A DNA stretch of 60,709 bases from an uncultured Actinomycetes bacterium (GTDB lineage Bacteria; Actinomycetota; Coriobacteriia; Coriobacteriales; Atopobiaceae), in assembly GCA_900315165.1 (NCBI GenBank), contig OMXZ01000018.1:1-60709 (forward strand). The letters run 5' to 3'. Below the pieces are notes generated by a model. The model saw only the letters and a program-made list of their open reading frames with translations. It made no database searches and was not told the origin of the DNA. A program made the position numbers and the translations under genes. Of the stretch, positions 7,945 to 16,719 are shown one piece after another (the first letter of the stretch is position 1; every line of letters begins with the position of its first letter).

Positions 7945-8949
7945 CTAGCTGCGGATATCCGCCACGCTCTCGCGCTCGACGAAGGTCGTCGAGATGTGGG
8001 TGACCGTGGTGTAGCCGATCTCGCCGGAGGTCTGGCCGATGATGCGGCGCACGGCCAGCTCGCCGATCTCCTGCTTGGGCACGCGAATGGTCGTGAGCGG
8101 CGGATTGGAGATGCTCGCGAAGTTCAGGTCGTCGAAGCCGATGAGCGACACGTCCTCGGGCACACGGACGCCGTGCTTGGCCAGTGCCTGGATGGCGCCC
8201 ACGGCGAGCACGTCGTTGTCTGCGAAGAAGGCCGTGGGCAGATCGTGGCCCTCGTCGAGCCAGACGTTCACGTCGGCAAAGGCGGTGGATAGCGTGGTGC
8301 CCACGTCGAGCTGGTATTTCTTGTTCACAGCCAGCCCATGCTCGGCCATCGCGGTCTCGAAACCGCGGTAGCGCAGGGGGAAGTTGCGGATCTGCGGGTT
8401 GCCGTGAAGGTAGCCGATGCGCGTGTGACCCTTTTCGATTAGGTGGCAGACGGCGTTGTAGGCCGACGACTCGTTGGAGATCACGATGGAGTCCATGAAC
8501 TGCCGCGAACACCAGCCGTCCACGATCACGAGCGGCGCGGCCGAATTGTAGAAGGGCTCGTAGTCGTCCTCCCACATCTCGGTGCCGAGCAGGATGATCG
8601 CGCCGGTGGGGTCCTGGCACATCTCGCGGATCTGGGCCTTGCTCGCCGGATTAGGCAGGTCGAGTGTCACGTACGTGGTCGAGAGGTCGTGCTTTTTGGC
8701 CTCGCGCTCCACGCCCTCGATTACCACGGGATGGAAGGCGCTCTCGTCGAGGATGCGGCCCGTGCCGCGCGCGATGACGAACTGGATGCGGTTGAGGCGG
8801 CCCTGGCGCTGGTAGCCGAGCTCGTGTGCGGCCTTGAGGATGATGTCGGCTGTCTCCTTGCTCACACCGCGCTTGTGGTTGAGTGCGTTGGAGACGGTGG
8901 CGGGGGAAAAACCCGTCTTGCGGCTGATATCTCGAACACCGACTTTCAT
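7945..8949 (-). CDS. LacI family transcriptional regulator
   Basis: A 334-residue LacI/GalR repressor. The N-terminal helix-turn-helix and hinge read VRDISRKTGFSPATVSNALN followed by HKRGVSKETADIILKAAHELGY, a classical match. A periplasmic-binding-protein-like effector domain follows (residues about 60-330), with the family segments FFADNDVLAVGAIQAL and EDVSLIGFDDL. AGGAG lies at good spacing before the ATG. It is convergent with the toxin gene and divergent from the SpoVA-like gene, so the shared 420-base region may hold its operator. The sugar effector is unknown. Confidence 0.92.
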   Translation of the reverse strand: MKVGVRDISRKTGFSPATVSNALNHKRGVSKETADIILKAAHELGYQRQGRLNRIQFVIARGTGRILDESAFHPVVIEGVEREAKKHDLSTTYVTLDLPNPASKAQIREMCQDPTGAIILLGTEMWEDDYEPFYNSAAPLVIVDGWCSRQFMDSIVISNESSAYNAVCHLIEKGHTRIGYLHGNPQIRNFPLRYRGFETAMAEHGLAVNKKYQLDVGTTLSTAFADVNVWLDEGHDLPTAFFADNDVLAVGAIQALAKHGVRVPEDVSLIGFDDLNFASISNPPLTTIRVPKQEIGELAVRRIIGQTSGEIGYTTVTHISTTFVERESVADIRS

Positions 8950-9370
8950 GGTGTGCTCCTAAATCGTTTATATTGTCTGTTCACCTCTAATTTAGCCTAA
9001 AAATAAACTAAACATACGTAAACAAGGGGTTACGCCGAAATTAGGCAGATTATTTCGGGGAGCGGCACATCCAAACATCAATCGCCGTGGATAAACATTT
9101 ACTTGTTGTTTTACTGCTGGTATGCCATCGCTGCCATCCTCGCGATACCCACCTTGAGCCATGTGCGGAAGGCGCTTGCCTGAGATGCCGAGTTGCCGTT
9201 TCGGGTCGTGATTCCAAAAGACATGGTGCATTCTCGGCAAGTCTTAGGCCGATAAACAAACCCCCGCGGCCGTTTTTACAGGATAATGACCTACACAAAG
9301 AATGACCCACGCATGCCTCGCGAGCGCTACCGCCTGGCATGGGCACGCGGCGCATATCGGAAGGAACCCC
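8950..9370. other. Divergent intergenic region between lacI-type gene and SpoVA-like gene
   Basis: A 421-base spacer with no gene I can support. Next to the repressor start, TAAA-TCG-TTTA (8960-8970) is a small dyad with a central CG, as in many LacI-family operators, and it abuts the ribosome binding site of the repressor gene. The section 8961-9030 is strongly AT-rich and probably contains the promoter. GATAAT (9282-9287) could be a -10 for the rightward gene, but no matching -35 is seen. Confidence 0.4.
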
Positions 9371-10159
9371 ATGTCGGACACCCAATCCACAGGTAAGACC
9401 CTTGCCCTCTGCTTCCTTGTCGGCGGCATCTACGGCCTGATCGGCCAACTCATCGGCATCGCCCTCGAGTCGGTCGTCGGCCCCGGCCTTGCGGCCCCTC
9501 TTACCCTCGTCTGCCTGGGCGTGCTCGCGGTCATCCTCTATACCCCTGGCATCCACCAGAAGATTGCGGCGGTCTCCAGCTTCGGCTCGATCCTGCCCTT
9601 CAACGGCTTTGCCTGTGGCATCGCCGATGCCTTCCAGGCGGGCCACGCAAACGACGGCGGTTTCGCCGGTGGCCTGAAGTCCGTGGGCAAGCTTTTCTTC
9701 CACGTCATCGTCCTGTCCAGTGCGATCAACATGGCGGCCGGCGTTCTTGACCACTTCATCGCGTTCCCCAAGCTCACGGCCCCCGCGGCGGTGCCCATGC
9801 CTGCGGCCCTCTGCGCCGGCTTTGTGGTCGCGGGCTGTGTCTGCCTGGTCTGGCACCTGCTCTACGGCGCCGTCGGACAGCCTGCCATGCCCGACTTCCT
9901 GCTGGCCAGTCAGTCGCTCGGCGGCATCCTGTCGCTCTTCGGCGTCACCGACGTGCTCGCCTCGCTGGGCGGCTACAGCTTCAAGATCCTGATCCTCGGC
10001 GCCGGCCAGGCGGTCGAGGCCACCACGGCGCTCTGCTTTTCCGCCGGCCCCGCCAACCTGCTCATCACCTGGGGCACCTTCTTTGCCCTGGCCTTCTTCG
10101 GCATCCTCGCCGCCAACCTCAACCTCAACCTCAACCTCAAGGTCAAGGGCGACAAGTAG
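9371..10159 (+). CDS. SpoVA-like (SpoVAC/SpoVAE family) membrane protein, two tandem halves
   Basis: A 262-residue polytopic membrane protein. The first half resembles SpoVAC/SpoVAE: GGIYGLIGQLIGIALE, then LVCLGVLAVILYTPGIHQKI, then FGSILPFNGFACGIADAF, the block that in SpoVA proteins has the form G-x-T-x-P-I-x-G-F-G-N. The second half repeats the layout weakly (AGFVVAGCVCLVWHLLYGAV, then SLGGILSLFGVTDVLASLGG), so the protein looks like two fused SpoVA units. The start at 9371 follows AAGGAA; an ATG at 9302 in frame is less likely. The C terminus has the curious NLNLNLNLKVK repeat. SpoVA proteins move dipicolinic acid in spores; here the role is unknown. Confidence 0.6.
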   Translation: MSDTQSTGKTLALCFLVGGIYGLIGQLIGIALESVVGPGLAAPLTLVCLGVLAVILYTPGIHQKIAAVSSFGSILPFNGFACGIADAFQAGHANDGGFAGGLKSVGKLFFHVIVLSSAINMAAGVLDHFIAFPKLTAPAAVPMPAALCAGFVVAGCVCLVWHLLYGAVGQPAMPDFLLASQSLGGILSLFGVTDVLASLGGYSFKILILGAGQAVEATTALCFSAGPANLLITWGTFFALAFFGILAANLNLNLNLKVKGDK

Positions 10160-10256
10160 GCGGTTTGTCTGTTCCTGCCGCGGCCCGGGCTCATGCGGCC
10201 CGGGCTCTGGCTTGTGGCGAAGACGTGCAGGGGCTGACCCTTACGTTTGAATTACA

Positions 10257-10302
10257 CACATTGTGCAATAATGCTCACACTGTGAAAAATACACATGGTG
10301 TG
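10257..10302. promoter_or_regulatory. Three tandem CACA-N-TGTG operator-like palindromes
   Basis: CACA-T-TGTG (10257-10265), TCACA-C-TGTGA (10275-10285) and CACA-TGG-TGTG (10292-10302) stand in a row, 10-15 bases before the TetR-family start codon. Their centres lie about 19 and 17 bases apart. The half-site is the same in all three. They most likely bind the adjacent TetR-family regulator and control the operon. Confidence 0.6.
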
Positions 10303-10315
10303 AAAGAAGTACTGC

Positions 10316-11068
10316 ATGCAGCAGACCTTGGATAAGCGCGCCGAGCGGCAACAATGCTCCGCGACCGACCCGCGCAGCACCCGCACACGCCGCGCCCTTC
10401 GCAACGCGCTGGCTGCCGAGATCGCAGCCTCGGGCGACCTGACCCAGGTCACCGTCACCGCCGTCACGGACCGCGCCGGTGTCACGCGCCGCACCTTCTA
10501 CTCGCATTTCCGCGACATCCCCGACCTCGTGATGCAGGTCGAGCAAGAGACGATCGCCGACCTCCGCCCTCTGGTCACGGACCTGGCCCAGGTCGACCTC
10601 GACGGTCTCTCGCAGGCCATCGAGCGCCACGGCGCCTGCCCCGGGGCCGATAAGATCCTTACCTATTTCAAGGAGCGCGAGGGCTATCTGGCCCCGCTTC
10701 TGGGAGAGGGCGGCGACCCCGCCTTCACCAAGCGCATTGAGGCGATGGTGCGCGAACAGGTCGAGCAGCGCGCAAAAAGCGGTCTCGACCTCGAGCTCCT
10801 TTCCCACATATTCGACTACTACCTGACCTTCGCCATCTCGGCGGAGGTCGGCGTCCTCGTGCGCTGGCTCACGACCGGCGCCCACGAGAGCGTCGAACTC
10901 ATGGCCCGGGTGATGACGGCGCTGATGTTCGTGCGTCCCGGCGACCTCTATGGCAAACAGATCGACTTCGACGTGTCGTCCTTCGGTATGGCCCTGCTCG
11001 CGAGCCTGTCGGACGACGACCTGATGCGGATAGCTATTGATACCGAGGAGAAGACCGACCATGACTAA
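10316..11068 (+). CDS. TetR/AcrR family transcriptional regulator
   Basis: A 250-residue TetR-family regulator. The DNA-binding part is at about residues 22-68: TRRALRNALAAEIAASGDL, then VTAVTDRAGVTRRTFYSHF, the family helix-turn-helix with the conserved TFY-HF ending. The C-terminal ligand domain is helical and not recognisable. The ribosome binding site is weak (AAAGAAG). The stop overlaps the ATG of the huge activase gene (ATGACTAA), so the two are translationally coupled. Three CACA/TGTG palindromes directly upstream suggest autoregulation and control of the activase. Confidence 0.87.
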   Translation: MQQTLDKRAERQQCSATDPRSTRTRRALRNALAAEIAASGDLTQVTVTAVTDRAGVTRRTFYSHFRDIPDLVMQVEQETIADLRPLVTDLAQVDLDGLSQAIERHGACPGADKILTYFKEREGYLAPLLGEGGDPAFTKRIEAMVREQVEQRAKSGLDLELLSHIFDYYLTFAISAEVGVLVRWLTTGAHESVELMARVMTALMFVRPGDLYGKQIDFDVSSFGMALLASLSDDDLMRIAIDTEEKTDHD

Positions 11069-14000
11069 CACCGCTTCGAGCAACAAGGCCCAGAGCGAGG
11101 CCCGCACCGCGATCCACCTTGTCCAGCGCGGCGCCGAGCTGGTGCCCGCCCATCGCATCGACCTCAGCCACGCGCGCCTGCGCCTGGGCATCGACGTCGG
11201 CTCGACCACTGTCAAGCTGGCCGTGATCGACGCCAACGACCACCTCGTCTATGCCAACTACGAGCGCCACCACACCGACGTCAAGGCCACGGCACGCTCG
11301 CTTTTCGCCAAGGCTCGCGAGGTCGTGGGCGACGCCCCCATGCGCGTGTCCATCACGGGTTCCGGCGGCATGCTGCTCGCCCAGTGGCTCGACCTCGAGT
11401 TCGTCCAGGAGGTCATCGCCTCCAAGCGCGCCGTGGAGGTTCTTATCCCCCAGACCGACTGCGCTATCGAGCTCGGCGGCGAGGACGCCAAGATCATCTT
11501 CTTCGACAACGGCATCGAGCAGCGCATGAACGGCACCTGCGCCGGCGGCACGGGCGCCTTCATCGACCAGATGGCGTCGCTGCTCGAGACCGATGCGGCG
11601 GGCCTGAACGAGCTGGCCAAGTCCTCCACTCACATCTACCCGATCGCGAGCCGCTGCGGCGTCTTTGCCAAGTCCGACGTCCAGCCCCTGCTCAACGAGG
11701 GTGCCCCCCGCGAGGACATCGCTGCCTCCATCTTCCAGGCGGTCGCCAACCAGACCGTCTCGGGCCTGGCCTGCGGTCACCCGATCCGCGGCTACGTGGC
11801 CTTCCTCGGCGGCCCGCTCCAGTACCTCTCCGAGCTGCGCCACCGCTTCTATGAGACGCTCAACCTCGACGAGGAGCACCGCATCGTCCCCGAGAACGCC
11901 CATCTCTTCGTCGCGACCGGCGCGGCGCTGGCTGGCGAGTCCGACAAGCACGTGACCTTCGCCGAGGTCATCGACGCCCTCGACAACCTGGGCGACACCC
12001 AGGGCAGTGAGGTCGCCCGCCTCGACCCGCTCTTTGCGAGCGAGGAGGAGTATCGGGAGTTCAAGGACCGCCACGACCAGCAGGTTGTGCCCAAGGGCAC
12101 GCTCGAGGGCTACCGCGGCCGCGTCTTCATCGGCATCGACGCCGGCTCCACGACCATCAAGACGGCCGTGGTGGGCGAGGACGGCGAGCTCCTCTGGACC
12201 TGGTACGGCAACAACAACGGCGACGTCCTGGGCATGGCCCGCAAGATCATGGACATGATCTACGACCTTTTGCCCGAGGGCTGCACCATCGGCCACGTGA
12301 CCACGACGGGCTACGGCGAGGGCATCCTGCAGGCCGCGCTCAAGGCAGACTCCGGCGAGGTCGAGACGGTCGCTCACCTGCGCGGTGCCAAGGCCTTCGT
12401 CCCCGACGTCGACTTCATCCTGGATATCGGCGGTCAGGACATGAAGTGCCTGCAGATTAAGGACGGCGTGATCGAGCACATCAGCCTCAACGAGGCCTGC
12501 TCCTCGGGCTGCGGCTCCTTCATCGCGACCTTCGCCGACTCCATGGGCATGAGCGTCCAGGAGTTCGCGCAGGCTGCCGTGCACGGCGAGGCCCCGGTCG
12601 ACCTGGGCTCGCGTTGCACCGTCTTCATGAACTCCCGCGTCAAGCAGGCGCAGAAAGAGGGCGCGACCATCGGCGACGTGGCCGCGGGCCTGTCTTACTC
12701 CGTGATCAAGAACGCCCTCTTCAAGGTCATCAAGCTGCGCGACTACGATGAGGTGGGCAAGTACATCGTGGTACAGGGCGGCACCTTCATGAGCGACGCC
12801 ACACTGCGCGCCTTCGAGCTGCTCACGGGCCGCGAGGTCATCCGCCCGGACATCGCCGGCACAATGGGTGCCTACGGCGCTGCCCTGCTCGCCCGCGACC
12901 GTGCGGGCGCCGCGGGCACCTCCGAGATCCTCTCGCGCGAGGAGATCGACAACCTCCAGGTCAAGCACACCAACGTCCACTGCGGCCGCTGCTCCAACAA
13001 CTGCCTGCTCACCGTCAACACCTTCGGCGAGGGCCGTCGCTTCATCACGGGCAACCGCTGCGAGAAGGGCGCCGGCAAGACCAACAAGGAAAAGAAGGAC
13101 GCGCCCAACCTCTTCGCCTTCAAGAACAAGCTCCTCTTCGACCGCCCCGTGCTCGACCCCGAGGAGGCGCCGCGCGGCACCGTGGGCATCCCCCGCGCGC
13201 TCAACCTGTACGAAAACTATCCCTTCTGGCACGCCTTCTTCACCAAGCTGGGCTTCTCGGTCGTCCTGTCCGACCAGACCAGCAAGCACACCTACGAGGA
13301 CGGCATCGAGTCCATGCCATCGGAGTCGGTCTGCTACCCGGCCAAGCTCAGCCACGGCCACATCATGAATCTTTTGGCCAAGGACCCGGACTTCATCTGG
13401 ATGCCCTGCGTGCGCTGGGAGCGTCAGGAGGACGACGGCGCCACCAACCACTACAACTGCCCGATCGTGATGAGCTACCCCCAGACGCTCGAGCTCAACG
13501 TGGACGAGCTGGCCGACCCCTCGGTCGAGTACCTGGCCCCCTTCATCCCCTATGACAACAAGAACACGCTCAAGCGCCGCCTGTACGAGATCATCTCGGA
13601 GCAGCGCGAGGCCGACGCCAAGCAGGGCAAGGGCCGCTTCAAGGGGACGCACATCACGCGCGCCGAGATCGATGCCGCCGTCAACGAGGCCTGGGAGGCC
13701 GACCTCGAGTTCAAGGATCAGATGCACCGCAAGGGCGACGAGGTCCTCGACTGGATCGAGAAGACCGGCGGCCACGGCATCGTCCTGGCCGGCCGCCCCT
13801 ACCACAACGACCCCGAGATCAACCACGCCATCCCCGAGCTGATCAACGGCTTCGGCTTCGCCGTGCTGACGGAGGACTCCGTCGCCCACAAGATGGAGCC
13901 CGAGCGCCCGATCCGCGTGGTTGACCAGTGGATGTTCCACAGCCGCCTCTACCGCGCCGCCCGCTTCGTCGCGACCCGCAACGACGTGGACCTCGTGCAG

Positions 14001-15731
14001 CTCCAGAGCTTCGGCTGCGGCCTGGACGCCCTGACCACCGACGAGGTCCAGGAGATCCTCGAGGCCTCGGGCAAGATCTACACCGTGCTCAAGATCGACC
14101 AGGTCTCCAACCTGGGCGCCGTCCGTATCCGCATCCGCTCGCTCATGGCGGCCCTGCGCGAGCAGGACGCTGAGCTGCGCCGCGAGGCGGCTGCAGGCCT
14201 TGTGTCCGAGGAGGTGCCCGCCGGCGTCCATATGGCCGACGGATCGCTCGAGCGCGCGCGTCAGACCGACCTCTCGCGCCGCGCCCCCGTCTACCGCAAG
14301 GCGCAGTCGGCCGCCTTCCCCAAGGTGCGCTTCACCAAGCAGATGCTCAAGGACGGCTACACGATCCTCGCCCCGCAGATGAGTCCCATCCACTTCGAGC
14401 TGGTCGAGCCCCTGCTGCGTGCTAACGGCTTCAACCTGGTGCTTCTGCCCTCCGTTGACCACGGCGCGGTGGAGACCGGCCTCAAGTACGTGAACAACGA
14501 CATCTGCTACCCCTCGATCCTCACGGTGGGCCAGCTGATGGAGGCCGTCCTCTCCGGCAAGTACGACCTCGACCGCACCGCCCTGCTCATCAGCCAGACC
14601 GGCGGCGGCTGCCGTGCGACCAACTACATCTCGCTGATCCGCAAGGCCCTGCGCGACTCCGGCCACGAGAACATCCCCGTGATCAGCCTGTCCATGGCCG
14701 CAGGCCTCGACGAGGAAAACCCCGGCTTCGACATCAAGGACCCGCAGCTGCTCGTGCACGCCGCCTATGCGCTTCTCTACGGCGATGTGATCATGCAGCT
14801 CCTCTATCGCGTGCGCCCCTACGAGGCGGAGGAGGGCTCGGCCGAGCGCCTCTACGAGGCCTTCATGCGCCGCGCCAAGGTCCAGCTCATCCACTGCAGC
14901 CGCAAGGAGTTCTACCAGCTCTGTCAGGACACGATCGACGCCTTCGACCGTCTTCCGCTTGAGAACGACCGCTCCAAGCCGCGCGTGGGCGTGGTGGGCG
15001 AGATCCTCGTCAAGTTCCACCCCACGGCCAACAACGAGCTCGTGAAGGTGATCGAGGCCGAGGGCTGCGAGGCCAACGTGCCCGGCCTCATCGACTTCTT
15101 CCTCTACGGCATGGTCAACCCCATGGGTATGAACCACGAGCTGGGCACCCAGGCCTCCAAGCGCCTGATCAACAGCGCCGGTCTCAAGCTCTTCGCCGGC
15201 GTGCGCGGTCCGATCGACCGCATGCTCGAGAAGTCCGAGCGCTTCGAGCCCTATGAGGACATCCTCGAGCTGGCTAAGAAGGCCCAGACGGTCCTGTCGC
15301 TCTGCAACAACATGGGCGAGGGCTGGCTGCTCACGGCTGAGATGATCGACCTGATCGAGCACGGCACGCCCAACATCGTCTGCGCCCAGCCCTTCGCCTG
15401 CCTGCCCAACCACGTGGTCGGCAAGTCCGTGATCAAGCGCCTGCGCCAGATGCACCCCGAGTCCAATATCGTCGCCGTGGACTACGACCCCGGCGCCTCC
15501 GAGGTCAACCAGCTCAACCGCATCAAGCTGATGATCTCCGTGGCCAAGGAGAACTACAAGAACGGCCTGGGCTTCCGTCTGGCCAACGACGATGACCCGA
15601 CCACGCGCCCCGACCGGCCCGAGCTCGACGATTCGATCGTCAACGAGCGCGAGGGCGGCTACTCGATTCACCTGAGCCCCGAGCAGCTGGCCCGAATCGA
15701 GCAGGCCAAGGCCGAGGCGGGCGTCCGCTAG
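11061..15731 (+). CDS. Giant acyl-CoA dehydratase activase (two BcrAD/BadFG ATPase repeats, DUF2229, HgdB-like region)
   Basis: A 1,556-residue protein of the 2-hydroxyacyl-CoA dehydratase activator superfamily. Two ASKHA-type ATPase repeats come first: LGIDVGSTTVKLAVI (about residue 43) and FIGIDAGSTTIKTAVV (about 355). Each keeps a cysteine pair like the [4Fe-4S] ligands of HgdC: GTCAGGTGAF with SRCGVF, and EACSSGCGSF with SRCTVF. A Cys-rich segment (CGRCSNNC) and the DUF2229-type region with GIPRALNLYENYPFW follow, then a C-terminal region resembling the dehydratase beta component. Known activases inject a high-energy electron into dehydratases using ATP. No dehydratase alpha subunit lies here, so the client is unknown. 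The start overlaps the TetR stop; GAGGAGAAG precedes it. Confidence 0.88.
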   Translation: MTNTASSNKAQSEARTAIHLVQRGAELVPAHRIDLSHARLRLGIDVGSTTVKLAVIDANDHLVYANYERHHTDVKATARSLFAKAREVVGDAPMRVSITGSGGMLLAQWLDLEFVQEVIASKRAVEVLIPQTDCAIELGGEDAKIIFFDNGIEQRMNGTCAGGTGAFIDQMASLLETDAAGLNELAKSSTHIYPIASRCGVFAKSDVQPLLNEGAPREDIAASIFQAVANQTVSGLACGHPIRGYVAFLGGPLQYLSELRHRFYETLNLDEEHRIVPENAHLFVATGAALAGESDKHVTFAEVIDALDNLGDTQGSEVARLDPLFASEEEYREFKDRHDQQVVPKGTLEGYRGRVFIGIDAGSTTIKTAVVGEDGELLWTWYGNNNGDVLGMARKIMDMIYDLLPEGCTIGHVTTTGYGEGILQAALKADSGEVETVAHLRGAKAFVPDVDFILDIGGQDMKCLQIKDGVIEHISLNEACSSGCGSFIATFADSMGMSVQEFAQAAVHGEAPVDLGSRCTVFMNSRVKQAQKEGATIGDVAAGLSYSVIKNALFKVIKLRDYDEVGKYIVVQGGTFMSDATLRAFELLTGREVIRPDIAGTMGAYGAALLARDRAGAAGTSEILSREEIDNLQVKHTNVHCGRCSNNCLLTVNTFGEGRRFITGNRCEKGAGKTNKEKKDAPNLFAFKNKLLFDRPVLDPEEAPRGTVGIPRALNLYENYPFWHAFFTKLGFSVVLSDQTSKHTYEDGIESMPSESVCYPAKLSHGHIMNLLAKDPDFIWMPCVRWERQEDDGATNHYNCPIVMSYPQTLELNVDELADPSVEYLAPFIPYDNKNTLKRRLYEIISEQREADAKQGKGRFKGTHITRAEIDAAVNEAWEADLEFKDQMHRKGDEVLDWIEKTGGHGIVLAGRPYHNDPEINHAIPELINGFGFAVLTEDSVAHKMEPERPIRVVDQWMFHSRLYRAARFVATRNDVDLVQLQSFGCGLDALTTDEVQEILEASGKIYTVLKIDQVSNLGAVRIRIRSLMAALREQDAELRREAAAGLVSEEVPAGVHMADGSLERARQTDLSRRAPVYRKAQSAAFPKVRFTKQMLKDGYTILAPQMSPIHFELVEPLLRANGFNLVLLPSVDHGAVETGLKYVNNDICYPSILTVGQLMEAVLSGKYDLDRTALLISQTGGGCRATNYISLIRKALRDSGHENIPVISLSMAAGLDEENPGFDIKDPQLLVHAAYALLYGDVIMQLLYRVRPYEAEEGSAERLYEAFMRRAKVQLIHCSRKEFYQLCQDTIDAFDRLPLENDRSKPRVGVVGEILVKFHPTANNELVKVIEAEGCEANVPGLIDFFLYGMVNPMGMNHELGTQASKRLINSAGLKLFAGVRGPIDRMLEKSERFEPYEDILELAKKAQTVLSLCNNMGEGWLLTAEMIDLIEHGTPNIVCAQPFACLPNHVVGKSVIKRLRQMHPESNIVAVDYDPGASEVNQLNRIKLMISVAKENYKNGLGFRLANDDDPTTRPDRPELDDSIVNEREGGYSIHLSPEQLARIEQAKAEAGVR

Positions 15732-15740
15732 GGGGCGAGC

Positions 15741-16481
15741 ATGCCGCGCATCCTGTGGGTCGCGTCGGGGGAGAACATCCGCGAGCTCGGCGGCTATCCC
15801 GTCGCCGGCGGCGGGCAGACGTGCGCCCACCGCTTCCTGCGTTCGGGCCATACGAGCGACCTGACCCCGCGCGACCTGCGCTACCTGCGGCGCTACGGGG
15901 TCGGGTCGGTGCTCGACCTGCGCAGCGCCGCCGAGGTCCGCAGCCATCCCGACCCCTATGCGCAGATGCGCGGCGTTGCCTACCGCAACGTGAGCTTCTA
16001 CGACTACGACCTGCACGACCCCGCGCTCGCGACGGGGGAGATGGACGAGGACACGCTTGCCGGTTTCCTGACCTCGGGCTACCTGGACATGCTGGCCACA
16101 ACCGAGGCGGTGCGCGAGATCTTCGCCTTTCTCGCCGAGGGGGCGCGGCGCGGGTCCTGCGTGCTCTTTCACTGCACGGCGGGGATGGACCGCACGGGGG
16201 TCACGTCGATGCTGGTCCTGGCCCTGGCCGGCGTGGACCGGGCCCATATCGTCGCGGACTACGCCTATTCCTATGAGGACCCCGCCGAGGTCGACGGGTG
16301 GGTCTTTGCCGGCAAGGGTCCCTCCGCGGATATCGATCCGCACATCTATGAGGCCGCCACGCAGGTCATGGCCGCGGTGTACGACCGCGTGTGCGAGGTG
16401 TACGGGGATGTCCCTTCCTACCTGCGCTCCTGCGGTGTCCCCGACGCCGACCTCGCCGCGGTCCGCGCGCATCTGCTCTGA
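15741..16481 (+). CDS. DSP/tyrosine-specific protein phosphatase family
   Basis: A 246-residue phosphatase of the bacterial family related to dual-specificity and phosphoinositide phosphatases. The P-loop is FHCTAGMDRTGVTSM, with catalytic Cys and Arg in the HCxxGxxRT form. The N-terminal NIRELGGYPVAGGGQTCAHR and FLRSGHTSDL blocks are typical, as is LDLRSAAEV. It begins nine bases after the activase stop, so it is probably the last gene of that operon. Whether it acts on proteins, lipids or sugar phosphates cannot be read from the sequence. The TCACAGACGGAA repeat cluster follows its stop codon. Confidence 0.87.
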   Translation: MPRILWVASGENIRELGGYPVAGGGQTCAHRFLRSGHTSDLTPRDLRYLRRYGVGSVLDLRSAAEVRSHPDPYAQMRGVAYRNVSFYDYDLHDPALATGEMDEDTLAGFLTSGYLDMLATTEAVREIFAFLAEGARRGSCVLFHCTAGMDRTGVTSMLVLALAGVDRAHIVADYAYSYEDPAEVDGWVFAGKGPSADIDPHIYEAATQVMAAVYDRVCEVYGDVPSYLRSCGVPDADLAAVRAHLL

Positions 16482-16531
16482 GCGTCTGCTTTCTCTGAAC
16501 GCTCGTTTCCCATTCCGTCTCGCCGAAGCAT

Positions 16532-16715
16532 TCACAGACGGAAAGCCTTCGGATCGTCCTTGCCCCCGGGCCACTCACAGACGGAAAGGCTCCGATTTTT
16601 CGCGAGCTGGGGTTTCTCCGTAGCGGGCGCCTTCCGTCTGTGACTCTGGCGGGTGAACAAGAAAAATGCAGGCGTTCCGTCTGTGAATCGGACGGCGCAA
16701 GCCTTCCGTCTGTGA
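16532..16715. repeat. Cluster A of TCACAGACGGAA repeats, head-to-head
   Basis: Five copies of a 12-base unit lie between two convergent genes: TCACAGACGGAA at 16532-16543 and 16575-16586, then its reverse complement TTCCGTCTGTGA at 16632-16643, 16675-16686 and 16704-16715. A partial copy (TTCCGTCT) precedes them near 16513. Each is followed by a GGC-type extension. The inner pair can form a long hairpin. The 69-base core 16575-16643 matches 43749-43817 in cluster B at about three of four positions, with equal length. Confidence 0.85.
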
Positions 16716-16719
16716 CCCG

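Noticed and set aside
11034-16574. A 1,846-codon open frame antisense to the activase and phosphatase genes
   Set aside because: It arises from strong third-position GC bias of the sense genes; it has low-complexity composition and no family motif, while the sense strand has clear domains and ribosome binding sites.
16532-16715. CRISPR array in repeat cluster A or B
   Set aside because: Units are only about 12 bases, change orientation in the middle and have irregular spacers; no cas genes are near.
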